A DNA stretch of 64,000 bases from Eledone cirrhosa (lineage: Eukaryota > Mollusca > Cephalopoda > Octopoda > Eledonidae): NCBI GenBank assembly GCA_964016885.1, contig OZ024743.1:79548925-79612924 (forward strand), given 5' to 3'. Shown here piece by piece: positions 13,521-24,137 of this stretch. Position 1 is the first letter of the stretch. Each line of letters starts with the position of its first letter. A program made the translations under genes and the position numbers. Under the pieces are notes generated by a model. The model did not search any database, had not been told where the DNA came from, and was given only the letters and a program-made list of their open reading frames with translations.

Positions 13521-14225
13521 GTATTTGGAATAATCTGGCACACGGAAGAGCCAAACTTGCACTGTCATCACCCCCATCTTTCTGTATTATGAGCAGATGG
13601 GGTCCCACGTGCTGTCTGCCCCACAGCCCCGGCGGACAGAATTGAGAAGGCCTTTCCCCGGAGGATGGTAAGGAAGATACGCTGGAAGAACCATTCCATC
13701 TCGGGAGGCGCACACCTGCGGCTAGCCAGCTCAGCGGCTATGGTGTTAAGTTGGTAGGTAGCCCTAGAGCCAAGGAACCAGAAGTCTCCACTGCTAAGGG
13801 CTCGACCGCAAACCTGTCGGAGAGCGACTGGTACTAAGAGTGTTTGCCCTCGTCAGCCCGAAGCGCAGCAGAACCTGGGTTAGTCACAGACTGCACCAGG
13901 TTGCGGCTGGAGAAAGTGTCGCTGCAAGTGGCATCCCAGACGAGAGGTTTGCCACCGCGGAACGGGAAGATGGTCATACCATCTAGCCTTTTGCCGTCCC
14001 CTCGGTCCAGCCCCACCGGCTTGGGCTGAGAGGGGAAACCTGTAGTATCCAAGCCATACTTTATGACCTCGCTGAGGGCGGCATGGCGTGGAAGGCGGCC
14101 TGCACTGTAGCGACAGTAAAGCGGGTGGAGGCCAAAAGATTCCACAGTGGATCCGCAACGACATTTATGTGACTTGCAGATCCGGAGGCCAAGCCTCAGG
14201 AAAACGCCAATGCGCAGGCTATCGT
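13521..14225 (-). pseudogene. Decayed retrotransposon 3' coding end: zinc knuckle plus restriction-like endonuclease
   Basis: On the minus strand the frame shows a Cys/His cluster (CRCG then GLHPLYC), the phrase SAGRLPRHAALSEVIKYG, then GLDRGDGKRLDG and LVWDATC. These match my recollection of the C-terminal region of animal non-LTR retroelements with a restriction-like endonuclease, where the core is (R/K)PD followed at a distance by an acidic WD. Here the proline has become leucine (RLDG). An in-frame TAG lies at 13834-13836; after it the same frame continues with VEPLAVETSGSLALG and WFFQRIFLTILRGKA until a TGA at 13568-13570. It is truncated at its 5' side at a SINE. It could be the same element that left the reverse transcriptase fossils further right, but no copy joins them. 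Non-functional. Confidence 0.72.
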
Positions 14226-14242
14226 TGTTTCTGTTATTTTTA

Positions 14243-14660
14243 TCATATACCTGGCTGAGCGTTGGACAATATTGCTTCACGGCATGTAGTTACACCCCTT
14301 TATGTTCTGAGTTCAAATTTCAACGAGGTTAACTTTGTGGGGTCGATAAAATAAAGTACCAGTTACATACTGGAGTCGATTTAATTGACCTTCTCCTCCC
14401 TTAAAAATTGTTGGCCTTGTGCCTCAGTCAGAAATCCTTATCATAATAACCCTGGCTGGGGTTCCACAGAATCGTTAGAGCATCTGACAGAATTATTTGT
14501 GGTGTTTAGTTAAGGTTGGTTCTGTTACAGTTTGTGTTAAAATCATATTGTTGTTAATTTTACCTTTCATCTTTCCGAGGACGATAAAGTAAACTACCTG
14601 TCAACTAATGAAATCAATATAATCGATTTTCTCACCCTGTGAATTACTGATACTATGGTA
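14243..14660 (+). mobile_element. SINE dimer (both families), diverged
   Basis: First part 14243-14452 runs from CCTGGCTGAGCGTTGGACA through GAGTTCAAATTTC and CGATAAAATAAAG to TTGGCCTTGTGCC. The second part starts near 14450 with CCCTGGCTGGGGTTCC and ends near GAATTACTGATACTATGG. Same order as at 11805-12230. Confidence 0.65.
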
Positions 14661-15446
14661 AAAATATAAAATATTATTATGATCACAGTCGTTTCAGATA
14701 CGACCATCCACGCCTTCTTTCAGCCAATATATCCAGTATGTACTGTATTTTTCTATTTTTGAAAACAATTATTATTTGAGGGAGAGTTTGCTACTATTTC
14801 TAGGTGGTAAGATGACCATAGGTAGTATTCTTAATCTTAGGTATTATAAACAATTGTATGGTTTAACATCAACCCCTAGATTACTTTAGCAGAGGTCACT
14901 CTGTTGCAAGGATCAAGTCAGGTTTCTGTTTTTAAATTACCTCCCGCCCTCCAACCCTCTCATTAGTCACAGAATCCATTAAAACAGTCCTTCGTACTGT
15001 CTTTCCCTCACTGACTAAAACAATAATACTTTCGTTGACTCATTACAAAATTTATAATTTACATTTAGCTATGGAGAACAGTAGTCTAGCTAATATAGCC
15101 GGTAGTGTAGGATATGTCTTCCAATTCCTATTGATCTTTCTATCTTTTGTCTGACCAATCTCAGAGGACCTAAAATCTGTCCTCAATATTGTCCTTGTTT
15201 ACCTGACTAAAAAAATATTATTTTCACAAGATGCAGTCTAATAAAAACCTTATCGTTGTTTAGCCCCTGGTAAACCTCTAGACATCCTATGATCATAACC
15301 ATTCTAATCACGACCCTTCTGTATCGTTTCCAGTGTATGTATGACTACATTATACAATGCACACATTTATTGTAAAACAACCATCCAGACAGTAGTTTTC
15401 GATTTGAGGGACAGTTGGCTTCTATTTCTAGCAGGTAGAGTACTAC
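14661..15446. other. Spacer with no recognised gene
   Basis: AT-rich DNA with scattered phrases shared with the later array (GAGAGTTTGCTACTATTTCTAG, here split by changes; TTCGTTGACTCATTACAAA). It is a diverged relative of the spacers in the 3.3-kb units. I see no gene in it. Confidence 0.5.
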
Positions 15447-15754
15447 AGGGTGTCTACCTAATGTTAAGTGATAGACTTATGTCACCCAGTTTAAAACCAC
15501 CTCCTTACCCTTAGTATAACACACCTTAGATGCCAGTTTAACATCATTAGGCACCTATCCTCACAATTAGAAAAATCTCTTCATCTTTCTCTCCCTCATC
15601 TCTCTCCCTCTGAGACACTGAAAAGTCCCCTAAACATTGCCCTTCCCTCACTAAAACAACAACAAATATAAAACATTACAACACAATATATATCACTAAA
15701 CATTGTTACCTTATGACAGTATTAGTGAGTATTATTGTCACAGTACTACCATCA

Positions 15755-15827
15755 GCCCGGCTAGCTCAGTCAGTAGAGCACGAGACTCTTAATCTCGGGG
15801 TCGTGGGTTCGAGCCCCACGTTGGGCG
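15755..15827 (+). tRNA. tRNA-Lys(CUU), one change
   Basis: Identical to the consensus except G18 to A in the D loop. G18 normally makes a tertiary contact with the T loop, so function is uncertain. Stems and anticodon are intact and a T8 run follows. Confidence 0.8.
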
Positions 15828-15919
15828 TATGTTTTTTTTTAATGATTTATTATCCTAGTAAATTATTTTTTCCATTTCCTTCTTTTAAGAGATAGCTATC
15901 AGTATTGTTGGTAATATTA

Positions 15920-16370
15920 TCATAGGTCTGGCTGAGGATCGAGCACAATTGTTAGAGCATCGGACAGAATGATTCATGGCATAACGTTTCCTCCCTTTAC
16001 ATTCTGAGTTGAAATCCTGCTGAATTTAACTGTGCCTTTCATCGTTACGGTGTTAAAATAAGGACCGGGAACACACTGAAGTCTGAGAAACCTTTCCCTC
16101 CCCAATTCTTGGCCTTGTTCGTAAATCAGAAATCCTTATTATCATGGCCCTGACTGAGGATCGGAAGAAACGTTAGATCATCGGAAATAACGTTTTGAGG
16201 CATTTAGTTAGGTTTTATTTTTTCTGTTACAGTTTAAAATCCTATTGATGTTAATTTAACCGTTCATCTTTGTGAGGACGATAACTGAAAGTACCAGTTA
16301 AGTAATGGAATCAATATAATCAATTGCCTCCCTGTGAATAACTGGGTCTATAGTAAACATAAAATGTTAT
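15920..16370 (+). mobile_element. SINE dimer, diverged
   Basis: About 15920-16140 (TCTGGCTGAGGATCG head, TGGCCTTGTTCG tail) followed by 16143-16360 (GCCCTGACTGAGGATCGG head). Third instance of the same SINE pair order downstream of a tRNA copy. Confidence 0.6.
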
Positions 16371-16756
16371 TTTGATCACAGTCGTTCCAGTCTTGACCAT
16401 TCAAACTTAATATCAGCCAATGTATCTTGAACTAAAATATCCTAAAAGGTGTCTACCAAATGTTAAGTGATAGACTTATGTCACCCAGTTTAAAACCACC
16501 TCCTTACCCTTAGTATAACAAACCTTAGATCCCAGTTTAACACCATTAGGCACCTATCCTCCTCACAATTAGAAGAATCTCTTCATTTTTTCCTTCCTCA
16601 CCTCTCTCCCTCTGAGACACTGAAAAGTTCCCTAAACATTGCCCTTCCCTCACTAAAACAACAACAAATATAAAACATTACAACACAATATATATCACTA
16701 AATATTGTTAACTTATGACAGTATTAGTGAGTATTATTGTCACAGTACTACCATCA

Positions 16757-16829
16757 GCCCGGCTAGCTCAGTCGGTTGAGCACGAGACTCTTAATCTCGG
16801 GGTCGTGGGTTCGAGCCCCACGTTGGGCG
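16757..16829 (+). tRNA. tRNA-Lys(CUU), one change
   Basis: Single change from consensus, A21 to T in the D loop (GGTTGAGC). All stems pair and the anticodon is CTT. A near-copy with one further change lies at 53103. Confidence 0.82.
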
Positions 16830-16910
16830 TATATATATATATATTTTTTATAATTTATTTTCCTAGTAAATTAATTTTCACATTAATTTATTTTAAGAGG
16901 AACTCACCTG

Positions 16911-17105
16911 TATTATCGTGGATTGGCAGTATCGGTAGAGGGTCGGACGCCATACTTTCCAGCATAGAGTTACGCCATTTTATGGTCTGAGTTGAAATCC
17001 CGCCGTGGTTAACTTTTCCTTTCATCCTTACGGGGTCGATAAAACAAAGTACCAGTAATGTACTGGCGTAATGCTGGTCTAGTGCCCAAAGTAAAAACAA
17101 TTATC
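16911..17105 (+). mobile_element. tRNA-derived SINE
   Basis: Head GTGGATTGGCAGTATCGG, B box GAGTTGAAATCCCGCC, core CGGGGTCGATAAAACAAAG, tail CTAGTGCCCAAAGTAAAAAC. A near-identical copy is at about 53264-53450, part of a larger duplicated block. Confidence 0.8.
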
Positions 17106-17115
17106 ATAACCCTGG

Positions 17116-17280
17116 TTGCAGAGCCCTCTGCGTTGTTATTGACATTCACCACCGCTGATGTAGACCAGTTGAACTCGGAGCCGACCTCTCACCAGAGCAG
17201 GGAACACCGATCGCAGGTGGTGGCAGACAGTCTCCATGGGCCCAAGTAACGTGGCATCATCCAGGTACCAAAAGTTCAAA
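17116..17280 (-). pseudogene. Short reverse transcriptase fossil
   Basis: Homologous to the part of the array's reverse transcriptase fragments around the YLDD codons (TTTGGTACCTGGATGATGCC on the minus strand). Only about 165 bp remain, diverged in the middle. Followed directly by the spacer leading into the hairpin. Confidence 0.7.
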
Positions 17281-17348
17281 TTTACACTAAAACAACAAAT
17301 ATAAAACATAACAAAACAATATATATATTACATTATATATTACACTAT

Positions 17349-17546
17349 ATATATTATATAATGTAGAAAGTGATCTAAGGCTTAAACAATGTAAAATGTA
17401 CGATAAGATGGAGGTAAGGAAACATTTAGTTACCTGGTAATGATCGTCTGCTATATTACCAGGTAACTAAAGGTTAGGTTACCTTCATCCTACCGTCCAC
17501 TTTACATTGTTTAACCTTATATCACTTTCTACATTATATATTATAT
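17349..17546. repeat. 198-bp AT-rich foldback hairpin (MITE-like)
   Basis: Two imperfectly complementary arms of about 90 bp. The outer ends are ATGTAGAAAGTGAT and ATCACTTTCTACAT; the inner stem is TTAGTTACCTGGTAAT and ATTACCAGGTAACTAA, with a loop of about 13 nt (GATCGTCTGCTAT). This is the first of fourteen copies, one upstream of most A-context tRNA genes. It could be a palindromic MITE. No encoded product is visible. Confidence 0.85.
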
Positions 17547-17639
17547 ACAATACTTCAACCAAACAACATCTTGTGATCATTAAAATATTGTTACCCTATG
17601 ACAGTATTAGTGATTATTATTGTCCCCGAGTTACCAGCA

Positions 17640-17712
17640 GCCCGGCTAGCTCAGTCGGTAGAGCACGAGACTCTTAATCTCGGGGTCGTGGGTTCGAGCC
17701 CCACGTTGGGCG
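17640..17712 (+). tRNA. tRNA-Lys(CUU), consensus copy, A context
   Basis: Identical to the reference at 11641. First copy in the A context: leader ends GAGTTACCAGCA, trailer starts GATGTCATCTTTTTAAA. The T5 run supplies the terminator. Confidence 0.96.
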
Positions 17713-17802
17713 GATGTCATCTTTTTAAAAATAATTTATGTTCCTAGTAAATAAATTTCCCCATAGGTTTATATTGAGAGTCACTCCCCGGTATTGTTAT
17801 TT

Positions 17803-18092
17803 ATCGACCCCGTAAGGATGAAAGGCAAAGTTAACTTCGGCGGGATTTGAACACAGAATGGCAAGGGTCGTAACTCTATGCGTCAAAGCATGGCGTCCGA
17901 CCCTCTGGTAGTATTGGTAGAGGCTCGGACGCCATGCTTTGACGCATAGGGTTACGGCCCTTGCCATTCTGAGTACAAATCCCAGCGAAGTTAACTTTGC
18001 CTTTCATCCTTACGGGGTCGATAAAATAAAGTACCAGTAATTCACTGGTTCATTGCTGGCCTTGTGCCAAAAAGTAGAAACAATTATTATCC
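17803..18092. repeat. Head-to-head inverted SINE pair
   Basis: A minus-strand SINE head (17803-17905) faces a plus-strand SINE (about 17911-18092). The arms of about 100 bp are nearly exact inverted repeats, from ATCGACCCCGTAAGGATG to CATCCTTACGGGGTCGAT, meeting at CTGGTAGTATTGGTAG. Such a DNA could form a cruciform or its RNA a long stem. A CCAGAAGGGCGTCAGG-type SINE of the second family follows. Confidence 0.85.
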
Positions 18093-18847
18093 TAGCCCCA
18101 GAAGGGCGTCAGGTTGGCAGAATCGGCAGAGCGTCGGACAGAACTGTTTGTGGTATTTATTTACGATAGGTTCTGTTACAGTTTCTGTTAAAATCCTACT
18201 TCTGTTAATTGTTCCTTTTATAATTCCGAGAATGACCAATCAACAAATGAAATCGATATAATTGATTTTCTCACTCTGTATTATGATCACAGTCGTTCCA
18301 ATCATGACCATTGAGGCAGTTTATCTTGGATCAAATATCCTTATTTAACTATTTTTGACAACAACAATGTATGATTTGAGGGAGATTTTGCTACTATTTT
18401 TAGGAGGTAAGATGACCATAGGTGGTATTCTTAATCTTAGGTGTTAGAAACAATCTGTTGTATGGTTTAACATAAACTCCCATGGAACCTTTACAGAGGT
18501 CACTCTGTTGTTGGCATCCTGATAAGGTTTCTGTTTTTAAATTACCTTCCGTTCTCCTATCCTTCTATTCATAGGATCATCCTTCTCTGAAAAGTCCCCT
18601 AAACATTGCCCTTCCCTCTGTAAATTTACACTATTGCCAGCATCCAGGACATGCCTCTGGTTTCAGAATAAAGTCATACTTCCCTTCGTCACCTCTCTCC
18701 CTCTAAGACCTTGAAAAGTTCCCTAAACATTGCCCTTCCATCAGTAAAACAACAACAAATATAAAAACTAACAAAACAATATATATCACTAAATATTGTT
18801 ACCTTATGACAGTATTAGTGGTTATTATTGTCACAGTGTTATCAGCA
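18093..18847. other. A-to-B spacer with second-family SINE remnant
   Basis: About 18093-18350 is a second-family SINE (GTCGGACAGAACTGTTTG, CTGTTACAGTTTCTG, TAATTCCGAGAATGA). The rest is spacer with TTTGAGGGAGATTTTGC and CCTCTCTCCCTCT. At 18790-18800 the phrase CACTAAATATTGTTACC is uninterrupted, the empty form of a SINE site that is filled in many later units. Confidence 0.65.
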
Positions 18848-18920
18848 AACCGGCTAGCTCAGTTGGTAGAGCACGAGTCTCTTAATCTCGGGGTCGTGGG
18901 TTCGAGCCCCACGTTGGGCG
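18848..18920 (+). pseudogene. tRNA-Lys pseudogene, B context
   Basis: The first two bases are AA instead of GC, so two acceptor pairs are lost; also C17 to T and A31 to T (anticodon-stem mismatch). CTT is kept. The same AA start appears in 33868, 40179 and 46604, so it is an inherited damaged lineage. Confidence 0.75.
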
Positions 18921-19124
18921 TATGTCATTTTATTAGTAATTTGTTTTCCTAGTAAATTAATTTCCCATTGATTTCTTTTAAGAGATAGTCACCTGTATTA
19001 TTGTTGTTATTTTCTTAACCCTGGCTGGTGTTCGGCAGAATCATTAGAGCATCGGACAGCATGTTTTGTGGTATTATGTACGGTTGTTATTGTTAGTGTT
19101 TAAGTTACCAATTCTATCAGGTAA

Positions 19125-19485
19125 GGTGGCTTGTTGCCATCCAAAGTCATCAAACCTGACGTTGCATATCTCCTCAGCTGCTACACGGATACAAGAGTGA
19201 AGGTCAGTGAGGAGAGATACGTGGTTGTAGCAAGGAACGATAGGTAGTGTGTAGAGGAATTTCTACATGGTGAAGCAGTTCCTCAACAGGAAGAGGGCTG
19301 GGTGGACGTCACTTATGTCCAGTCTGTTCGTGAGGCTTGTGAGCTGTTGGAGCCCGAACATGATCGTGGAGTGGATGGCCGGCGAGCGGATCCGTGACCG
19401 GAGGATGAGGACATCCTCTTTCGGGGTCACCTGCACCTGGAGGAGAATGACTCGCACATCCAAGACGGAGGCTGCAAAGCACACC
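19125..19485 (-). pseudogene. Reverse transcriptase fossil, truncated
   Basis: Carries the thumb-side half of the fragment described at 20813, including the shared internal TAG, but lacks the YLDD part. At 19485 it jumps directly into a plus-strand SINE half, so the C and A tRNA contexts of this unit were deleted. Confidence 0.75.
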
Positions 19486-19589
19486 GAAATCAAATTTGCC
19501 TTTCATCCTTACGGGGTCGACAAAATAAAGTACCAGTAATTCACTGTCTCATTACTGGCCTTGTGCCAAAAAGTAGAAACAATTATTAT
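19486..19589 (+). mobile_element. SINE 3' half at a deletion junction
   Basis: CAAATTTGCCTTTCATCC through CGGGGTCGACAAAATAAAG and GGCCTTGTGCC. It is the right arm of an inverted SINE pair whose left arm is missing. Confidence 0.75.
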
Positions 19590-20300
19590 CCTAGCCCTAG
19601 AAGGGCGTCAGGTTGACAGAATCGGCAGAGAGTCGGACAGAACTGTTTGTGGTATTTATTTACGATAGGTTCTGTTACAGTTTCTGTTAACATCCTACTT
19701 CTGTTAATTGTTCCTTTTATAATTCCGAGAATGATAAAATACCAATCAACAAATAAAATCGATATCATTGATTTTCTCACTCTGTATTATGATCACAGTC
19801 GTTCCAATCACGACCATTGAGGCAGTTTATCTTGGATCAAATATCCTTATTTATCTATTTTTGACAACAATGTATGATTTGAGGGAGATTTTGCTACTAT
19901 TTTTAGGAGGTAAGATGACCATAGGTGGTATTATTAATCTTAGGTGTTAGAAACAATCTGTTGTATGGTTTAACATAAACTCCTATGGAACCTTTACAGA
20001 GGTCACTCTGTTGTTGGCATCCTGATAAGGTTTCTGTTTTTAAATTACCTTCCGTTCTCCTATCCTTCTATTCATAGGATCATCATTCTCTGAAAAGTCC
20101 TCTAAACATTGCCCTTCCCTCTGTAAATTCAAACTATTGCCAGCATCCAGGACATGCCTCTGGTTTCAGAATAAAGTCATACTTCCCTTCGTCACCTCTG
20201 TCCCTCTAAAACCCTGAAAAGTTCCCTAAACATTGCCCTTCCCTCACTAAAACAACAACAAATATAAAACATAACAAAACAATATATATCACTAAATATT

Positions 20301-20476
20301 TGTGTCTACTTTAGGCACAAGGCCAGCCAATACCCAGTTCATTACTGGTACTTTATTTTATCGACCCCGTAAGGATGAAAGGCAAAGTCAACCTCGGCGG
20401 GATTTGAACTCAGATCGTAAAGGGACGCAACTATGCTGGAAAGCCTGGCGTCCGACACTCTACCGATACTGCCATC
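20301..20476 (-). mobile_element. SINE inserted upstream of B tRNA
   Basis: Minus-strand full-length SINE flanked by CTAAATATT (20292-20300 and 20477-20485). Units without it read CACTAAATATTGTTACC, which is the exact empty site. Eight later units carry the same insertion at the same place. Confidence 0.9.
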
Positions 20477-20535
20477 CTAAATATTGTTACCTTATGACAG
20501 TATTAGTGATTATTATTGTCACATTGTTATCAGCA

Positions 20536-20608
20536 GCCCGGCTAGCTCAGTCGGTAGAGCACGAGACTCTTAATCTCGGGGTCGTGGGTTCGAGCCCCAC
20601 GTTGGGCG
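20536..20608 (+). tRNA. tRNA-Lys(CUU), consensus copy, B context
   Basis: Identical to the reference at 11641. Leader GTTATCAGCA, trailer TATGTCTTTTTATTAG with a T5 run. First B copy of the regular array. Confidence 0.96.
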
Positions 20609-20812
20609 TATGTCTTTTTATTAGTAATTTGTTTTCATAGTAAATTAATTTCCCATTGGTTTCTTTTAAGAGATAGTCACCTGTATTATTGTTGTTATTT
20701 TTATAACCCTGGCTGGTGTTCGGCAGAATCGTTAGAGCATCGGACAGAATGTTTTGTGGTATTATGTACGGTTGTTACTGTTAGTGTTTAAGTTACCAAT
20801 TCTATCAGGTCA

Positions 20813-21363
20813 GGTGGCTTGTTGCCATCCAAAGTCATCAAACCTGACGTTGCATATCTCCTCAGCTGCTACACGGATACGAGAGTGAAGGTCAGTGAGG
20901 AGAGATACGTGGTTGTAGCAAGGAACGATAGGTAGTGTGTAGAGGAGTTTCTACATGGTGAAGCAGTTCCTCAACAGGAAGAGGGCTGGGTGGACGTCAC
21001 TTATGTCCAGTCTGTTCGTGAGGGTTGTGAGCTGTTGGAGCCAGAACATGATCGTGGAGTGGATGGCCGGCGAGCTGATCCGTGACCGGAGGATGAGGAC
21101 ATCCTCTTTCGGGGTCACCTGCACCTGGAGGAGAATGACTCGCACATCCAAGACGGAGGCTGCAAAGCACACTCCGTCGTTATTGACATTCACCACCTCC
21201 GAGTTGGACCAGTTGACCTCGGATCCGATTCTCGCGAGAACAGGAACGACTGATCGCAGGTCGTGACAGACAGTCTCCATGGGCCCAAGTAACGTGTCAT
21301 CATCCAGGTACCAAAAGTTCAAATGGGCATTGATGTTCCGAGCAATGTGGTCATACCAGTACT
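20813..21363 (-). pseudogene. Non-LTR-type reverse transcriptase fossil (YLDD motif)
   Basis: The longest frame reads 123 codons on the minus strand (20951-21322). It starts at NFWYLDD, the catalytic palm motif of reverse transcriptase, and continues through ETVCHDLRSVVPVLARIGSE to HPALFLLRNCFTM. A TAG follows, after which the same frame resumes with KFLYTL, CYNHV and FDDFGWQQATLP, the thumb-side motifs of this family. Upstream of YLDD the same frame carries NINASLNFW-like codons in most units. Only about 550 bp of the original gene remain. All copies share the TAG, so the fragment was dead before the array expanded. It lies antisense to the tRNA genes. Confidence 0.8.
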
Positions 21364-21394
21364 ATTGATTATTGTTGTTCATGTGTTGCCATCA

Positions 21395-21467
21395 GCCCGG
21401 CTAGCTCAGTCGGTAGATCACGATACTCTTAATCTCGGGGTCGTGGGTTCGAGCCCCCCGTTGGGCG
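21395..21467 (+). pseudogene. tRNA-Lys pseudogene, C context
   Basis: G24 to T, G30 to T (anticodon-stem mismatch) and A64 to C (T-stem mismatch). CTT and the B-box core remain. Leader is TTCATGTGTTGCCATCA. Confidence 0.75.
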
Positions 21468-22200
21468 AATGTTTTTTTTTAATGTTATTTTTTAAATTTT
21501 CCTGTATGTAATTTAATTTATCTATTTTGGAAAACAACAATTTGAGAAAGAATTTGCTGATATTTTTAGGGGGAAAGATGACCGTAGATGTTATTGTTAA
21601 CCTTCTGTATTAGATAGAATCCACTGTATGGTTTAACATCAAGTCCTATGGTACCTTTGCAAAGTTCACTCTGTTTCAATCCTCCGGGCCAGCTTTCTGT
21701 ATTTAAATTACCTTCCATATCCCAGCCCTCCCATCAATCTCATATACTCCTAAATGTGTCATGGGTAATGTCGTCCCCTAACTGACTATACGAATAATAT
21801 TTTCGTTGACTTATTACAAAGTCTGTAATTAATATTTTGCTATAAACAACAGTAGTCCAAAAAACCAAACAATAGGTTCTTAATTTGAGGGGTAGTTGGC
21901 TTCTCTTTCTAGACGGTACTACAGGGTGTATAGCTAATATTAAGTATTAATATATCAGGCAGTATAACAGCATCTCCTTACCTTTAGTTACCTTTAGAGG
22001 AATCACCTCTATTGCCAGCATCTAGGACATGTGTCTGCTTTCAGAATAAAGTAATATTTCCCTTCCTCACCTCCGAGACCCTCAAATGTCCCCTAAATTT
22101 TGCCCTACCCTCACTAAATTTTCACTAAAACAAGAAATATATAATATAACAAAACAATATATATATTACACTATATATATTACATTATATATAACACTAT

Positions 22201-22398
22201 ATATATTATATAATGTAGAAAGTGATCTAAGGCTTAAACAATGCAAAATGTACGATAAGATGGAGGTAAGGCAACATTTAGTTACCTGGTAATGATCGTC
22301 TGCTATATTACCAGGTAACTAAAGGTTAGGTTACCTTCATCCTACCCTCCACTTTACATTGTTTAACCTTATATCACTTTCTACATTATATATTATAT
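22201..22398. repeat. 198-bp foldback hairpin, unit 1
   Basis: Same arms and loop as at 17349, with GGCAACATTTAG in the left arm instead of GGAAACATTTAG. Confidence 0.85.
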
Positions 22399-22491
22399 AC
22401 AATACTTCAACCAAACAACATCTTATTATCACTAAAATATTGTTACCCTATCTCAGTATTAGTGATTATTATTGTCCCCGAGTTACCAGCA

Positions 22492-22564
22492 GCCCGGCTA
22501 GCTCAGTCGGTAGAGCACGAGACTCTTAATCTCGGGGTCGTGGGTTCGAGCCCCACGTTGGGCG
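22492..22564 (+). tRNA. tRNA-Lys(CUU), consensus copy, A context
   Basis: Identical to the reference at 11641. Leader CCCCGAGTTACCAGCA, trailer GATGTCATCTTTTT. Confidence 0.96.
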
Positions 22565-22654
22565 GATGTCATCTTTTTAAAAATAATTTATGTTCCTAGT
22601 AAATTAATTTCCCCATAGGTTTATATTGAGAGTCACTCCCCGGCATTGTTATTT

Positions 22655-22922
22655 ATCGACCCCGTAAGGATGAAAGGCAAAGTTAACTTCGGCGGGATTT
22701 GAACACAGAATGACAAGGGCCGTAACTCTATGCATCAAAGCATGGCGTACGACCCTTTTTATAGTATTGGTAGAGGCTCGGACGCCATGCTTTGACGCAT
22801 AGGGTTACGGCCCTTGCCATTCTGAGTACAAATTCCACCGAAGTTAAATAAATTACCAGTAATTCACTGTCTCATTGCTGGCCTTGTGCCAAAAAGTAGG
22901 AACAATTATTATCCTAGCCCCA
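22655..22922. repeat. Inverted SINE pair, unit 1
   Basis: As at 17803, but the right arm lacks about 30 bp after GAAGTTAA (the CTTTGCC...GGTCGATA part is gone), so the palindrome is shorter. Units 2 and 3 share the deletion. Confidence 0.8.
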
Positions 22923-23626
22923 GAAGGGCGTCAGGTTGGCAGAATCGGCAGAGCGTCGGACAGAACTGTTTGTGGTATTTATTTACGATAGGTTCTGTTA
23001 CAGTTTCTGTTAAAATCCTACTTCTGTTAATTGTTCCTTTTATAATTCCGAGAATGATAAAATACCAATCAACAAATGAAATCGATATAATTGATTTTCT
23101 CCCTCTGTATTATGATCACAGTCATTCCAATCACGACCATTGAGGCAGTTTATCTTGGGTCAAATATCCTTATTTATCTATTTTTGACAACAACAATGTA
23201 TGATTTGAGGGAGATTTTGCTACTATTTTTAGGAGGTAAGATGACTATAGGTGGTATTCTTAATCTTAGGTGTTAGAAACAATCTGTTGTATGGTTTAAC
23301 ATAAACTCCTATGGAACCTTTACAGAGGTCACTCTGTTGTTGGCATCCTGATAAGGTATCTTTTTTTAAATTACCTTCCGTTCTCCTATCCTTCTATTCA
23401 TAGGATCATCCTTCTCTGAAAAGTCCCCTAAACATTGCCCTTCCCTCTGTAAATTTACACTATTGCCAGCATCCAGGACATGCCCTTGGTTTCAGAATAA
23501 AGTCATACTTCCCTTCGTCACCTCTCTCCCTCTAAGACCCTGAAAAGTTCCCTAAACATTGCCCTTCCCTCACTAAAACAACAACAAATATAAAACATAA
23601 CAAAAGAATATATATCACTAAATATT

Positions 23627-23801
23627 TGTGTCTACTTTAGGCACAAGGCCAGCAAATACCCAGTTCATTACTGGTACTTATTTTATCGACCCCGTAAGGA
23701 TGAAAGGCAAAGTCAACCTTGGCGGGATTTGAACTCAGATCGTAAAGGGACGTAACTATGCTGGAAAGCATGGCGTCCGAACCTCTACCGATACTGCCAT
23801 C
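23627..23801 (-). mobile_element. SINE upstream of B tRNA, unit 1 end
   Basis: Same insertion site as at 20301, with CTAAATATT on both sides. Confidence 0.88.
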
Positions 23802-23860
23802 CTAAATATTGTTACCTTATGACAGTATTAGTGATTATTATTGTCACAGTGTTATAAGCA

Positions 23861-23933
23861 GCCCGGCTAGCTCAGTCGGAAGAGCACGACACTCTTAATC
23901 TCGAGCTCGTGGGTTCGAGCCCCACGTTGGGCG
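23861..23933 (+). pseudogene. tRNA-Lys pseudogene, B context
   Basis: T20 to A, G30 to C (anticodon-stem mismatch), G44 to A and G46 to C. Acceptor and T stems intact. Possibly expressible but probably poor. Confidence 0.65.
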
Positions 23934-24137
23934 TATATCTTTTTATTAGTAATTTGTTTTCATAGTAAATTAATTTCCCATTGGTTTCTTTTAAGAGATA
24001 GTCACCTGTATTATTGTTGTTATTTTCATAACCCTGGCTGGTGTTCGGCAGAATCGTTAGAGCATCGGACAGAATGTTTTGTGGTATTATTTACGGTTGT
24101 TACTGTTAGTGTTTAAGTTACCAATTCTATCAGGTAA

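Larger units (their letters stand above)
15447..16830 (+). repeat. Local tandem duplication carrying two tRNA copies, about 1.0-kb period
   Basis: The stretch from GGTGTCTACC... to the tRNA 3' end at 15447-15827 recurs at 16446-16829 with few changes, at an offset of about 1,002 bp. Both copies share a flank with AACAACAAATATAAAACATT and AGTGAGTATTATTGTCACAG. The interval holds a SINE pair. Confidence 0.8.
20536..23860 (+). repeat. Array unit 1 (3,325 bp)
   Basis: Unit defined from one B tRNA to the next. Order: B tRNA, second-family SINE head, antisense reverse transcriptase fossil, C tRNA, spacer, foldback hairpin, A tRNA, inverted SINE pair, second-family SINE, spacer, minus-strand SINE. 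Units 1, 2 and 3 have identical length. Confidence 0.92.

Noticed and set aside
13880..14164. 94-codon minus frame overlapping the endonuclease pseudogene
   Set aside because: It is a shadow in another frame of the recognisable retroelement sequence.
15713..15895. Short plus-strand frames containing RLAQSVEHETLNLGVVGSSP as candidate proteins
   Set aside because: They are translations of the tRNA-Lys gene itself; the same peptide recurs wherever a copy lies in this frame.
17349..17546. Hairpin as a Pol III or intrinsic terminator
   Set aside because: It lies upstream of the A tRNA, is far too long, and Pol III terminates at T-runs that are present after each gene.
20955..21266. 103-codon plus-strand frame repeated in most units (VKQFLNRKRAGW...)
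   Set aside because: It is the opposite strand of the reverse transcriptase fossil, whose minus frame carries the recognisable YLDD and thumb motifs.
22086..22292. 68-codon frame (MSPKFCPTL...ITLYITLYILYNV) repeated per unit
   Set aside because: Mostly translation of TA-rich spacer and the hairpin arm; low complexity.
22886..23143. 85-codon frame (PKSRNNYYPSPRRASGWQN...) repeated per unit
   Set aside because: It translates the SINE pair tail and the second-family SINE; repetition comes from unit duplication, and there is no domain.
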